NCBI GenBank assembly: GCA_017626045.1
Contig: JAGAJP010000018.1
Span: 1-51,399 of the forward strand
Source of the DNA: Muribaculaceae bacterium
GTDB taxonomy: Bacteria > Bacteroidota > Bacteroidia > Bacteroidales > Muribaculaceae
DNA: 51,399 nt
Reading direction: 5' to 3'
Of the stretch, positions 42,231-51,399 are shown one piece after another. Under the pieces are notes generated by a model. That model worked only from the letters and a program-made list of their open reading frames with translations. It made no database searches and was not told the origin of the DNA. Numbering within the stretch: the first letter of the stretch is position 1; each line of letters begins with the position of its first letter. Both the position numbers and the translations under genes were made by a program.

Positions 42231-43151
42231 ATGCTTGAAAAAACAATTTTTATCAATCTTCAGACCGACTATGGCTTTAAGAGAGTCTTCGGCTCACCTA
42301 AATACAAGACTGTTGTTATTAAGTTCCTTAATGCCTTGCTTGGTGACTCAATCAAAGTGACAGATGTCGTTTATCATGACAAAGAGCAGCTTGGAACTGA
42401 TAGTGACGGCAAACGGATTATATACGACATATATTGCACATCCCAAAACGAAGAGCATCATTTCATACTTGAAATGCAGAATGAGTATGAACAACCATTT
42501 GAGGATCGAGTGTTATATTATACAGCAAAACTTCTTGCGAGTCAAGGAACACGTGGCTGGACCTACATTCTTAAACCGGTAATCTCAATAGTTGTCACAG
42601 ATTTTGACCTGAAGGGGTTGAATAAGGCGATGATTCATGAGATGGCTGTGTCGGATGTTAAGACTGGCGATGTGTTGACTGATAAGTTGCGTATATTCTT
42701 CTTGTCTCTGAGACAATTTGGTAGCAGGACATGGAATGAATGTGAAACAGAGATTGAAAGATTTATGTATTTTATAAAGAATATGGACAAGATGGATAAG
42801 AATAGTGAAGCTTACAAGAGTGGGAAATACGATGATCTTTTTGAAGCATCGGATACGGGTCTAATGGCAAACGAAGAATATGTTACATACTCCAATTCGC
42901 TGCAAAAACTTCGTGCTGTGGAGGCCGGAAGGGAATATATGCGAAAGGAAATGTATGAAGAAGGATGGGCCGAAGGTAGAGAAGAAGGTCGAGCCGAAGG
43001 TAGGGCCGAAGGTAGGGCCGAAGGGAAATTAGAGGCTCTTGAATTTGCCGCTATGAATATGATAGCGTCCGGAATGTCTGATGAAGTAATCATGAATATG
43101 TTAGGATTGACAAAGTCCGATATTGCACGTATTCATGCCAAAGCAAATTAA
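42231..43151 (+). CDS. Rpn/PDDEXK_2-family nuclease
   Basis: 306 residues. The N-terminal PD-(D/E)XK nuclease domain shows TDYGFKRVFGSPKYKTVVIK, Asp66 in IIYDIYC and Glu81-Met-Gln83 in FILEMQ, the expected D...ExQ catalytic layout. These proteins were once called transposases; Rpn members promote RecA-independent recombination and some act in phage defence. A charged segment near the end (about 240-266) is a run of AEGR units encoded by 12-bp DNA repeats (42994-43027), prone to slippage. The C-terminal helix (MNMLGLTKSDIARIHAK) is helix-turn-helix-like. The gene is monocistronic with its own promoter and terminator. Confidence 0.87.
   Translation: MLEKTIFINLQTDYGFKRVFGSPKYKTVVIKFLNALLGDSIKVTDVVYHDKEQLGTDSDGKRIIYDIYCTSQNEEHHFILEMQNEYEQPFEDRVLYYTAKLLASQGTRGWTYILKPVISIVVTDFDLKGLNKAMIHEMAVSDVKTGDVLTDKLRIFFLSLRQFGSRTWNECETEIERFMYFIKNMDKMDKNSEAYKSGKYDDLFEASDTGLMANEEYVTYSNSLQKLRAVEAGREYMRKEMYEEGWAEGREEGRAEGRAEGRAEGKLEALEFAAMNMIASGMSDEVIMNMLGLTKSDIARIHAKAN
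42994..43027 (+). repeat. 12-bp coding repeats (gccgaaggtagg)
   Basis: Two exact units (42994-43005, 43006-43017) are followed by a partial third and preceded by related diverged units from about 42970. They encode alternating AEGR. Unit number can change without a frameshift. Confidence 0.7.
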
Positions 43152-43159
43152 CTGAAATA

Positions 43160-43203
43160 AAAAGTATTGCTGTCAGATGTCTGGCTGACAGCAATACTTT
43201 TTT
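43160..43203. terminator. Bidirectional terminator
   Basis: aaaaagtattgctgtcag (43160-43177) and its exact complement at 43186-43203 form an 18-bp stem with an 8-base loop. T-runs follow on both strands. It separates the convergent Rpn and MscS genes. Confidence 0.9.
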
Positions 43204-43229
43204 ATGCGTTGTCCGGTAATAGGATGCTT

Positions 43230-44105
43230 TTATTCCTGTTTTAGGTGTACATCGAGTTGCGGATAGGGGAAGTTGACCCCGAGTCCGGGAAGTTCGGCAT
43301 ACATACGCTTATAGTTGTCGAAATACACTCCCCAGTAGTCGGAGCTTGCCGTCCAGGCTCTGACAGTAAGCACCACCGAACTGTCGGCAAGATTGGAAAT
43401 TCCAACGAAAGGCATTTCTGCGGGGTTGTTTCTCAGCACACGGCTGTCAGATTCAAGAATTTTCAATATCTGCTGTGAGGCGTTGGTGAAGTCATCGCCA
43501 TACTGAATAGAGATTGACCAGTCCACTCGCCGTTTCGGTTCCCGGGAGTAGTTGTTGATGCTGCTCGTGGAGAGTCCACCGTTGGGTATTAGGATAGACT
43601 TGTTGTCTGGTGTCGTGATGATGGTATGAAACATCTGGATTTCCTTGACAGTCCCTGCAAATCCTTGCGCCTCGATGTAGTCACCGACTCGATAAGGTTT
43701 AAGTAGCAAAATCAGGACACCTCCGGCAAAATTCTGAAGTGTGCCGCTCAGTGCCATACCGATTGCAACACCGGCGGAAGCAAAGAGGGCGAGGAAGGAA
43801 CTTGTCTCTATGCCCAATATTCCGATTATGGTGACAAGCAGTATGAAATATAGAAGTATCTGTGTGAATGATAGAATGAATGTTGAAAGGGATGCGTCTA
43901 CGTGTTTCTTCTCGAATACATTGTGTAGGAATTGATTGAGTTTCCGGATTATGAAACGTCCCACATAGAATACCACGAAAGCTATCACCAGTTTGAACGC
44001 GAAATCCACAAAAGAGTTGGCGATCTTAGTTATCGCATCCTCAAACGATAGCCCTTTCAGTAAATCCCATCCCTGGGTTAATGTCTCTGTCTTTTCTGCT
44101 GCCAT
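43230..44105 (-). CDS. Small-conductance mechanosensitive channel, MscS family
   Basis: 291 residues. Three membrane helices lie near 33-50, 75-97 and 103-135; the pore helix carries FASAGVAIGMALSGTLQNFAGG, the Ala/Gly pattern of MscS TM3, followed by the beta domain (KPYRVGDYIEAQGFAGTVKEI) and the C-terminal domain. It releases small solutes when membrane tension rises after osmotic downshock. It is monocistronic and ends at a terminator shared with the Rpn gene. Confidence 0.92.
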   Translation of the reverse strand: MAAEKTETLTQGWDLLKGLSFEDAITKIANSFVDFAFKLVIAFVVFYVGRFIIRKLNQFLHNVFEKKHVDASLSTFILSFTQILLYFILLVTIIGILGIETSSFLALFASAGVAIGMALSGTLQNFAGGVLILLLKPYRVGDYIEAQGFAGTVKEIQMFHTIITTPDNKSILIPNGGLSTSSINNYSREPKRRVDWSISIQYGDDFTNASQQILKILESDSRVLRNNPAEMPFVGISNLADSSVVLTVRAWTASSDYWGVYFDNYKRMYAELPGLGVNFPYPQLDVHLKQE

Positions 44106-44224
44106 ATTGATTGAGTTATTGTTTTTTAGTTAATTATTGATTGAGGCATGACTAATCTTATCAAAATATTATATATCCAGTCACTCATTTACAAATACAA
44201 TGAAATGTAATAAAAAGTTCTTGG

Positions 44225-46498
44225 TCACTCTCTGATATCAGGTTTGCACGGTGTTAGTTTTAAGGGCTTGTCATATCCAAGATAATTATTAAGATAGTTA
44301 TTGTATTCGTCATCTGTCAGAATCCTTGCCGGCCGAGCGTAGCCATAGTTTGATGTACTAGAGATATCTTCAACTACAATAGTATCTTTAACACAGCCAA
44401 ATGCTATTTTGCTGAATGTATAGCTATTGGAATTGGTTAAGGATCCAAGAAAAAATAGACCAATATTTTGATCATTTAGTGTCATGGAATCATCATTGTT
44501 ATTTATAAAAAATGGGAAATAACAAGATATGGGAATTATATTATTATCAGATAAGGCGTTTATATCAGATACAATAAACATCCTTAATTTAGAAACGCAC
44601 ATTTTTGATTTTATCGCATCAAAAATTGTATTGTTGACATATCCCCATTTTTTTATGTTTTCTGAATCATAAAATGGAGAGGAGCAATTCGCCTGGTCAT
44701 TACAACTACTACTTCTCCACCGATTTACAAATCGATCTCTAATTTGAGATCGATTTGTATATGTACGAGTAACTCCAAGCATCTCGATATGAAAGGTTTC
44801 GGATGCCTTAGATTCAGACAAATTATCATTCTGGGTTTTGAAAGGAATTTTCATTGCTCCGTAAGAACAATAATGATATGCTTGGGTCTTCGTGCCGTCA
44901 TCATTCCAACATTTTAGATCTTTATATGTTGTATAGTCCAGTATATTTCTATCTGCGACTAAATACCTATTTCCTTTGTCATCTTCCACTATCACATCAT
45001 CAATTATGACAGGGCGGGGACGGATTTCCAAATCATATACGACTTTATTCTCGCCTGATGAGAGTGTGAGGGTGCGCTTTATGGCAGGGTCGTCGGGTGC
45101 CATGGCTCCAACAGAGATATAGAAGGTCTTGTCTTCGGGGAGTGTAAATGTGGCGGGAGTGGTGAAGGTGTTGGATTCATCTACCACGGACTTGTCGGTA
45201 AACGATTCCGGACAATAGAAATATTTCTTTTTATATGGCTCGCTTGAAAGAGAGCCCTCAAGAGGCCATTCCATATCAGTGACGACTGACAGATCTGATG
45301 CGGAAGTTTCGGTTGCCTTGACAGAAAACTTCAGGTCAATGAATGAATTGAACGACTCCGGCTCAAATCCGTCTATCACGATCTTGCCATGAGCTGTTGG
45401 TGTCGCCGGCTCAAATGATACCAAATGTGAATAATCGGCGGCGTCCGGTATTGGTTCGATTGATAAATCGGTGTCTTCTACCGGAGAATCTTCTTTCGAT
45501 TCGTATGCTTCCTTTGCAGTTGGTTTGCCACTTCCTTTGACCGAGTTTATGGAAATTCTGTGGCAGTAATTTCCTCTCAATTCCGTCGGAAGTCCCGATT
45601 CTCCTATGTTCACTCTATAGAAAGAAGGGGCTTCATCAAGAGAATATCGGGCTTTCAACAGCAGGGCAGTGGTAGTTTCATCTCCGGGTGCTGCCTTTTC
45701 AGAAGAGGATGGAAAGCAGTAGAATGCCGGTGCCAATGAGACTTTTTCCGCATTTTCTCCGGAAGGAAAATCCTCGAAAATGCAAATTTCTCCGTCTTTG
45801 GATAGAATGCCGTTTAGTTTTCCTGCCGCATTATTCCCTTCCACTAAAGGTGAGTAACTGTCTCGCCAGTTGCAAAGCCCCACTCCCTGAATCTCGAATC
45901 CTTCCTTAACCGCGTTGATGAGGTCTATGCGTGCTACTATCCTCTCAAACCTGATCGCACTGTTTATTTTTACGCCGGTTGGCGTATTTGAAAAACTGAA
46001 GTCAGCGTTTCCCTTCATTGGAAGGAGCGAGATTGTCGTTGGTGTCATCGGAGACCCGAATTGGAGCAGAAGACGCGAATCATTTTGTGTTAGAGGCGTT
46101 TCAGTAAATGACTCAAGATATGAACTGTAATTGCTGAATCCGGATGGAGTGAATTCATCGGCGTTTGCAAGAGCCACAAGCGAATATGTAGTATTCTCTT
46201 TAAGCCCTTCCGGAAGGTCAAATTTTAGGCATTCAGGATTGTCCGAGTCTTTCAAGGCATGGACAGATGCGACAAAATTCCCTGAATCGGAGAAAAACAA
46301 AAGATAAGCGTCAGAGATAACCGATTCTGATGCCGGCGATGTCTCTCCCCGAGTATAGAGATTGGCAACAGAATATGACAGGCGTATACCGTCGGCAGAC
46401 GGACGCGATACATCCGTCTGCCTGATATCATCGCTACACCCGACCATAAATATAATCGGTATCAGCAATGCGATAAAAAACAGGATTGGAGTCCTCAT
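44225..46498 (-). CDS. Fimbrial tip-like lipoprotein, DUF4906 type
   Basis: 757 residues with a lipoprotein signal (MVGC, Cys21). The N-terminal half resembles Mfa2/FimB-type minor fimbrial proteins (IRLSYSVANLYTRGETSPAS; AYLLFFSDSGNFVASVHALK), with beta-sandwich domains. The C-terminal part (from about residue 500: VIIDDVIVEDDKGNRYLVAD onward) is a DUF4906-like domain, probably the exposed tip. DNA for the last 230 residues (44225-44960) is visibly AT-richer than the first part, as if exchanged separately. It follows the fimbrillin-like gene by 32 bp. It probably forms the tip or accessory subunit of a type V pilus. Confidence 0.75.
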   Translation of the reverse strand: MRTPILFFIALLIPIIFMVGCSDDIRQTDVSRPSADGIRLSYSVANLYTRGETSPASESVISDAYLLFFSDSGNFVASVHALKDSDNPECLKFDLPEGLKENTTYSLVALANADEFTPSGFSNYSSYLESFTETPLTQNDSRLLLQFGSPMTPTTISLLPMKGNADFSFSNTPTGVKINSAIRFERIVARIDLINAVKEGFEIQGVGLCNWRDSYSPLVEGNNAAGKLNGILSKDGEICIFEDFPSGENAEKVSLAPAFYCFPSSSEKAAPGDETTTALLLKARYSLDEAPSFYRVNIGESGLPTELRGNYCHRISINSVKGSGKPTAKEAYESKEDSPVEDTDLSIEPIPDAADYSHLVSFEPATPTAHGKIVIDGFEPESFNSFIDLKFSVKATETSASDLSVVTDMEWPLEGSLSSEPYKKKYFYCPESFTDKSVVDESNTFTTPATFTLPEDKTFYISVGAMAPDDPAIKRTLTLSSGENKVVYDLEIRPRPVIIDDVIVEDDKGNRYLVADRNILDYTTYKDLKCWNDDGTKTQAYHYCSYGAMKIPFKTQNDNLSESKASETFHIEMLGVTRTYTNRSQIRDRFVNRWRSSSCNDQANCSSPFYDSENIKKWGYVNNTIFDAIKSKMCVSKLRMFIVSDINALSDNNIIPISCYFPFFINNNDDSMTLNDQNIGLFFLGSLTNSNSYTFSKIAFGCVKDTIVVEDISSTSNYGYARPARILTDDEYNNYLNNYLGYDKPLKLTPCKPDIRE

Positions 46499-46530
46499 GC
46501 CTAAGATGGCTCTCTGAATACCTCAGTAAA

Positions 46531-47949
46531 TTAAAGGTCTACGTTTTGCTCAACATTGTTCCATGGCACTATATCGAAAGAAGCGTCAAGCCATGTCGAT
46601 GGATTCAGCTCAAGACTTGTTTCAGGATTTGTAGGACGAAGCATATCTTCCGAAGGAAATCCGAGAGTCTTGACAGAATTTACTGTTATTTTATAGAAAG
46701 TATTTCTATCAACCCTATATTTCTTGCTTTCTCCTTCACTCTTGGCTATATTGATTCGATAATAGGCTTCAGCAGCCGCAAACGTCACTGTTTTGTAAGT
46801 CAAATTAGCTGCCCTTGTATGTCTTGGCATCTTCATTGCCTCGTCCGTATCCGAGACCGTAAAGGCACTAAGCGAGCCACCGTTCAGAGCATCTCTATAT
46901 CTGTCGGCATCATCTTCTGCATGAAAGCACATTACCTTGTTGTCCTCTCCGATGGTATAGTCGGCAAATCCGTTTTCTGTGTCGATAATGCCTACAACAT
47001 AATAAGTCGTAGCTCCTTGATTCTTCTTGCTCTCATCGATTGTCGGTTTGGAGGCACCGGATGCGAAAGAATACCTTTGTTCAGGAGACATGATTACCTT
47101 GACGCTTAGGTATGTCGTGTTTCCGGTGACCGGATTCTTCACAATGTTTTCAGGCATATAAACGCATTTGTCCGGAGAAAGTGTGTTTTGTGCGGCTATA
47201 AAGCCATCGTTGGATTCTGCGGATGATATTGTGTAGCAGTCATAGGTTCCGTTCCCGCCTTCGTCAGTGAATGTCTGGAAATCAGTTTCATTTGGAGTAA
47301 GTTGAAAGCTGTTCGCAGTCTGACGGATTGCGAAGTGTGATATGGTTATTCTAAATCCGATGTCGGCGGAATTTGAATTGAGCGATGAACTCTCTATTAC
47401 CTGAGCCTTGGCGGCTGCGCGAGTGAGTTGAATTGCGAAACTGTTGGACGCAGGCATTGCATTCTGGGTTGATGACTTTACGACTTTCCGTTTCTCACTT
47501 TTCCCGATCATCAGGAATCCTGATGATGTCTTAAGTTTGTCGATTGTCGAGGGTATTTTTGCAGTCTCGAAATCTGACAATGTGGTTGTTCCTTCCGTCA
47601 CTTCCGCTACAGATCCTGCCGCTACGGCATAGATGGTCTTTAACCCGGAGGTAGTCTCCAGTTTATCAATCTTGTTGCCTGTCACTGTAAGGTCCGTGTG
47701 TATCTTTTCAAGTTTGTCATCATCACCGAAGATATAGACACTGACCTTTGATACATTTGTTTCCTCAGTTGTGGCATTTGAATCTTCTGCACGTGTGGCC
47801 TCCACTGAAAGGTCGAGGGTTACGAAAGCTTTCTCTCCCGTTGTCTTGATAAAGTTTACTGGATTCGGGTCACTCGAGCATGAGGCAACTGTAAATGCGA
47901 TGAATGAGCAGACGATGAGTCTGCAAGCAAGGGGCTTAAGGTGTTTCAT
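46531..47949 (-). CDS. Fimbrillin-like lipoprotein (FimA/Mfa1 family, type V pilin)
   Basis: 472 residues with a lipobox (VASC, Cys24). Early sequence (KAFVTLDLSVEATRAEDSNA; VSKVSVYIFGDDDKLEKIHT) matches the major fimbrial subunit family of Bacteroidales, and the C-terminus (ASFDIVPWNNVEQNVDL) carries the W-x-x strand typical of these proteins. Type V pilins are exported as lipoproteins, cut after an Arg by a gingipain-like protease (a candidate R is in VEATRA) and joined by strand exchange. The gene starts only 25 bp after the lepA stop and is followed by the tip-like gene. Confidence 0.8.
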   Translation of the reverse strand: MKHLKPLACRLIVCSFIAFTVASCSSDPNPVNFIKTTGEKAFVTLDLSVEATRAEDSNATTEETNVSKVSVYIFGDDDKLEKIHTDLTVTGNKIDKLETTSGLKTIYAVAAGSVAEVTEGTTTLSDFETAKIPSTIDKLKTSSGFLMIGKSEKRKVVKSSTQNAMPASNSFAIQLTRAAAKAQVIESSSLNSNSADIGFRITISHFAIRQTANSFQLTPNETDFQTFTDEGGNGTYDCYTISSAESNDGFIAAQNTLSPDKCVYMPENIVKNPVTGNTTYLSVKVIMSPEQRYSFASGASKPTIDESKKNQGATTYYVVGIIDTENGFADYTIGEDNKVMCFHAEDDADRYRDALNGGSLSAFTVSDTDEAMKMPRHTRAANLTYKTVTFAAAEAYYRINIAKSEGESKKYRVDRNTFYKITVNSVKTLGFPSEDMLRPTNPETSLELNPSTWLDASFDIVPWNNVEQNVDL

Positions 47950-47974
47950 GGTATGTAGATTTATATGTTTATTA

Positions 47975-49762
47975 TCAGTCGAGTTTTAGTACGGCGAGGA
48001 ATGCTTTCTGCGGAACCTCCACGCGCCCTATCTGCTTCATGCGCTTCTTTCCCTCTTTCTGCTTTTCAAGGAGTTTGCGCTTTCGGCTTATATCGCCACC
48101 ATAGCATTTGGCAGTGACATCCTTCCTCACAGCCTTGACTGTCTCGCGGGCTATCACTTTTGTGCCTATCGCCGCCTGAATGGCGATGTCAAACTGCTGG
48201 CGCGGAATCAGCTCCTTAAGTTTCTCACACATTCGGCGTCCGAACTTCACGGAGTTGTCGGCATGTGTCAGTGTGGAAAGTGCGTCCACGCTTTCTCCAT
48301 TGAGGAGGATGTCGAGTTTCACAAGATTCGACACTCTGAAGTCATGGATATGGTAGTCGAAGCTCGCATATCCCTTGGAGATTGATTTCAGTTTGTCGTA
48401 GAAGTCTATCACTATCTCGCCAAGAGGCATGTCGAAGGTTATCTCCATGCGGTTGCCTGAGATATATTCCTGTTTTATCAGTTCTCCACGCTTACCGAGG
48501 CATAGAGTCATTATCGGGCCGATGAATTCAGCGGCTGTTATCACTGTTGCCCGGATGTACGGCTCCTCAATGTGGTCGATGAGTGTCGGATCGGGGAGTC
48601 CGGAAGGATTGTGAACCTCTGTTTTGTTTCCTTTCTTGTCGTATACAAGATATGAAACGTTTGGCACAGTGGTGATGACATCCATGTTGAACTCTCTTCC
48701 GAGCCGTTCCTGGATAATCTCCATGTGCAGAAGTCCGAGAAATCCGCAGCGGAAACCGAATCCGAGCGCTGCCGATGATTCCGGCTGAAATGTGAGTGAC
48801 GCATCGTTGAGCTGAAGCTTTTCGAGCGACGCGCGAAGGTTTTCGAAGTCTTCCGGATCGATGGGATACACACCGGCGAAGACCATTGGCTTAACCTCCT
48901 CAAAGCCGGCGATTGCCTTGTCGCAGGGACGCTCAACATGGGTGATGGTGTCGCCGACACGCACTTCCCGGGATGTCTTGATGCCGGATATGATATAACC
49001 GACATTGCCGGCGGAGAGTTCCTTGCGTGGTGACAGGTCAAGTTTCAGCACTCCTATCTCGTCGGCATGGTATTCCTTGCCGGTACTTACAAATTTCACG
49101 AAGTCATCAGTCCGTATCGAGCCGTTGACTATCTTGAAATAGGCGATTATTCCTCGGAATGGGTTGAATACCGAGTCGAATATAAGTGCCTGAAGTGGCG
49201 CGGAGGGATCACCCTTCGGTGCCGGCACTCGCTCCACTATCGCCTGAAGAATATCATCCACTCCCATTCCCGTTTTGCCGGAAGCGCGAATTATCTCGCT
49301 GCGGTCGCACCCGAGAAGATCCACTATCTGGTCTTCAACCTCGTCAGGATTCGCGCTCTCGAGATCGCATTTGTTGATTACGGGAATGATTTCGAGGTTG
49401 TTGTCAATCGCCATATATAGGTTGGATATGGTCTGTGCCTGAATGCCTTGTGAACCGTCTACAATGAGCAGGGCACCCTCGCATGCGGCTATGGAGCGAG
49501 ACACTTCGTAGGAGAAGTCCACGTGTCCCGGAGTATCGATAAGATTCAGCACGTATTTCTCCCCATTCAGTTCATAATTCATCTGAATGGCATGGCTCTT
49601 GATGGTGATGCCGCGTTCGCGCTCCAGTTCCATGTCGTCGAGCACCTGAGCCTCCATGTCTTTTGCGGCGATGGTATTGGTGCGTTCAAGGAGTCGGTCG
49701 GCAAGGGTGGATTTGCCGTGGTCTATATGGGCTATGATACAGAAATTTCTTATATTCTTCAT
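47975..49762 (-). CDS. lepA: Elongation factor 4 (LepA)
   Basis: 595 residues, usual length. G domain with [18 protein letters not shown] (P-loop at the start), DTPGHVDF and NKCD, EF-G-like domains II, III and V, and the LepA-specific C-terminal domain ending [26 protein letters not shown]. LepA is a ribosome-associated GTPase that assists translation initiation and 30S assembly and reverses faulty translocation in vitro. The canonical DTPGH motif here contrasts with the altered one in the EF-G2 gene of this window. A -7 box (TAATTTTG, 49830-49837) lies about 68 bp upstream. Confidence 0.97.
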   Translation of the reverse strand: MKNIRNFCIIAHIDHGKSTLADRLLERTNTIAAKDMEAQVLDDMELERERGITIKSHAIQMNYELNGEKYVLNLIDTPGHVDFSYEVSRSIAACEGALLIVDGSQGIQAQTISNLYMAIDNNLEIIPVINKCDLESANPDEVEDQIVDLLGCDRSEIIRASGKTGMGVDDILQAIVERVPAPKGDPSAPLQALIFDSVFNPFRGIIAYFKIVNGSIRTDDFVKFVSTGKEYHADEIGVLKLDLSPRKELSAGNVGYIISGIKTSREVRVGDTITHVERPCDKAIAGFEEVKPMVFAGVYPIDPEDFENLRASLEKLQLNDASLTFQPESSAALGFGFRCGFLGLLHMEIIQERLGREFNMDVITTVPNVSYLVYDKKGNKTEVHNPSGLPDPTLIDHIEEPYIRATVITAAEFIGPIMTLCLGKRGELIKQEYISGNRMEITFDMPLGEIVIDFYDKLKSISKGYASFDYHIHDFRVSNLVKLDILLNGESVDALSTLTHADNSVKFGRRMCEKLKELIPRQQFDIAIQAAIGTKVIARETVKAVRKDVTAKCYGGDISRKRKLLEKQKEGKKRMKQIGRVEVPQKAFLAVLKLD

Positions 49763-49829
49763 TGTTACTTCTTCACATTGAGATAAAATGGAGAGCGTCA
49801 GTGTCAGCAGCTTGACAGCTAAACCGATA

Positions 49830-49837
49830 CAAAATTA
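49830..49837 (-). promoter_or_regulatory. -7 box upstream of lepA
   Basis: TAATTTTG on the minus strand is an exact TAnnTTTG box. A TTTG word lies only 12 bp further upstream, too close for a usual -33 element. Confidence 0.4.
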
Positions 49838-49890
49838 GTAAAATTTTTTCAAATGCTGAATAAAAATGCTCGAAAATCTTATCGAAAATC

Positions 49891-51063
49891 TTATGGATGT
49901 GTGGCTTGCGCCCAGTCAAGTTTCTTGTAATACTCTTCGCGCGAAGTGTTGGTTGAATTGGGAAAATGGCACGAGAAACCGGAGTATATTTCCGGGTCGT
50001 AGGAATCCCTGCCGTTGAAGTCCGTTTCCGAGCAGCGGGCATATACGAGTATGTCGGACAGGGCGTTCTGAAACTCTTCCTCGAGCGCTGAGTCGTTGTC
50101 TCCATTCCCGTCAAGATAAGCGCGAGTGAACTGTCCGAAGTCATAGAGTCCATACATCAGGCGGCTGTAGTTCTGCATGCCTACGGAAGTCTGCGGTCGC
50201 TCACCGGCGGCGTATATCGCTGCCGCCGCTTCCGCGAGCTTGCCAAGACCCTCGGTACGCGCCACTGTGACTGTGACAGACATATCGGAGTCATAATAAT
50301 AATGGAAGAATGAGTCCGCGGCTCCGGCGAGGTCTGCTGTGGCGAGCATCGGGAGCGTGCTGTCGTAGTTCATTCCGGGATTCCAGTCTTCGGTGGGATA
50401 TCCTGCGACGAAGTTGCATTTGTCTCTTAGTTGATATGCCACCTCGATGCCCATCATGTAGCAGGCGTCAAACCATATATAATCAAACATTCTGTCGGGA
50501 ATGGCGTCCGCCAGCTCATGAATGTCGCAATAGTCGGTAGCGGATCCGAATGTATCGGTGCCGAAACTGCGTTTTCTCCCGGCGGGCTCCGGAACGGTGT
50601 GGTCGGAGAAATTAGGAATCCAGCCGGTGCCGTGCGACCAGAAGATAAGTCCATAGTTCTGAGACGGTGATATTTCCCTAACGTCATTGAAAACCTGTGT
50701 CATGCGTTTAGGGTCGGTAGAGAATACATCCCGCCCGTACGACCTTACGGTTTCGAAATCCCAGGTCCCCGTGGCATTCTGTCGGAGTTCAGAAAGGGTG
50801 GCTTCCGCTGAGTTCTTGGATGCGACATTGTATAGCAGTACGCGCACATTCTTTCCGAGTCCTTTCACACTCGGCGCCGCATCGATCATCTCCTTTTTGT
50901 CTGATACAAGATAAGACTGAAGATTGTTGGAAGCTACAGCGTATATCAGTATTGTCCTGTCCTGAGGTTTTTCTTCAGGTTTCGGTTCGTCTTTATGGCA
51001 GGATGCCGTGCCCAACATGAGCACTACACATATAAACAAATAGTATAATTTCTGCATGTGCAT
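49891..51063 (-). CDS. C11 (clostripain-family) cysteine protease lipoprotein
   Basis: 390 residues with a lipoprotein signal (GTASC, Cys22) and an acidic/Pro-rich linker. The clan CD catalytic pair is His144 in LIFWSHGTGW and Cys201 in IWFDACYMMGIEVAY. The family includes clostripain and the C11 proteases of gut Bacteroidales, which cleave after Arg or Lys. It should act at the cell surface or in the periplasm. It is monocistronic, upstream of lepA and the fimbrial genes; whether it matures the pilins is an open possibility only. A second Met (MHM) two codons in could also start the protein. Confidence 0.88.
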   Translation of the reverse strand: MHMQKLYYLFICVVLMLGTASCHKDEPKPEEKPQDRTILIYAVASNNLQSYLVSDKKEMIDAAPSVKGLGKNVRVLLYNVASKNSAEATLSELRQNATGTWDFETVRSYGRDVFSTDPKRMTQVFNDVREISPSQNYGLIFWSHGTGWIPNFSDHTVPEPAGRKRSFGTDTFGSATDYCDIHELADAIPDRMFDYIWFDACYMMGIEVAYQLRDKCNFVAGYPTEDWNPGMNYDSTLPMLATADLAGAADSFFHYYYDSDMSVTVTVARTEGLGKLAEAAAAIYAAGERPQTSVGMQNYSRLMYGLYDFGQFTRAYLDGNGDNDSALEEEFQNALSDILVYARCSETDFNGRDSYDPEIYSGFSCHFPNSTNTSREEYYKKLDWAQATHP

Positions 51064-51399
51064 AGGGGATTGAACAAAATGATTGTTTTCACCAATTAGT
51101 TCTTAATAAGTGAAATAATTCTAAAGTTATATAACGAAATGTCATGTCCGTTTATTATTAATCAGTTGAGAATAATGATGTGGCAGACATGCTAAAAGTC
51201 CGTTTTAAACATTCTGAGGTAGTGAAATGTTGTAAGAGAAAGATAAGTAGCTAAGAAAAATTAAACGACATATGTATAAAGCAACTATAAAGGTCTTGAT
51301 ATGATAACTGCGGCTAAAATCGGCCATCCCGGCATTGTCGCTCAGTCGCTTAGCTCGCTAAGCTCCTTCGCTCCGCAGCCAGGCTGACTCGATTTTAAC
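51064..51399. other. Intergenic region with inverted repeats at the window edge
   Basis: No coding frame is supported. The first half is AT-rich and must hold the protease promoter (TAACTTTA at 51122-51129 on the minus strand is a 7-of-8 -7 box). The end contains a hairpin cttagc/gctaag (51349-51362) and the complementary words taaaatcg (51315-51322) and cgatttta (51389-51396), a repeat that probably continues past the window. Confidence 0.5.

Noticed and set aside
42231..43151. Insertion sequence suggested by the old transposase label of the Rpn family
   Set aside because: No terminal inverted repeats or target duplications; the family is a nuclease, not a DDE transposase.

Overview
The window is a chromosomal segment of a member of the Bacteroidota, order Bacteroidales. 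A Muribaculaceae-like genome is my best guess. Pointers are the RprX/RprY two-component pair, GT3-type glycogen synthase with a short alpha-glucan phosphorylase, type V (FimA/Mfa1-type) fimbrial lipoproteins, a four-helix-bundle suffix protein, the PadR-PspC pair, and promoters of the Bacteroides type (TTTG, about 20 bp, TAnnTTTG). There is no rRNA, tRNA, insertion sequence or CRISPR array. Most genes are housekeeping or envelope functions of moderate GC. Two stretches, about 23.7-30.0 kb and 44.2-45.0 kb, are clearly more AT-rich and look accessory.

Layout. 0.4-8.5 kb (minus strand): a small secreted DKNYY-repeat protein, an EF-G paralogue with an altered catalytic site (EF-G2), glycogen phosphorylase and glycogen synthase in one operon, and a DUF3127 protein with an SSB-like tail. 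8.9-15.5 kb: a tripartite RND efflux operon (adaptor, pump, outer-membrane channel) whose last cistron is an LpxA-type acyltransferase. 15.7-22.7 kb: rprX, rprY, plsC, a thiamine-phosphate-synthase-like gene, sodB, rsfS and ftsH, all on the minus strand. 23.2-23.7 kb: a NimA-like flavoprotein.

23.7-30.0 kb is the accessory island. It holds a 29-bp tandem repeat, a decayed two-ORF module, and a tightly overlapped four-gene operon. That operon encodes an unknown tail-anchored protein, a 39-residue membrane peptide, a cytoplasmic GH13 enzyme and a secreted Sel1-repeat protein. Upstream of it lies a hairpin-rich segment that looks like a non-coding RNA. A four-helix-bundle gene follows, flanked and ended by 9-bp GTCNGAC palindromic repeats. 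I consider the four-gene operon with its upstream structured segment the best candidate for an undescribed system.

30.1-33.6 kb (plus strand): PadR regulator and PspC membrane protein, then a PL9 polysaccharide lyase. 33.6-38.4 kb (minus): GH2 enzyme, nitrilase-family amidase, acyltransferase and an unknown small protein in one operon. 38.6-43.2 kb (plus): GH24 lysozyme-like protein overlapping a lipoprotein gene, a Pif1-like helicase, and an Rpn-family nuclease. 43.2-51.1 kb (minus): MscS channel, two fimbrial lipoproteins placed directly behind lepA, and a C11 (clostripain-like) protease. Strong hairpin terminators separate most transcription units, several shared between convergent genes.
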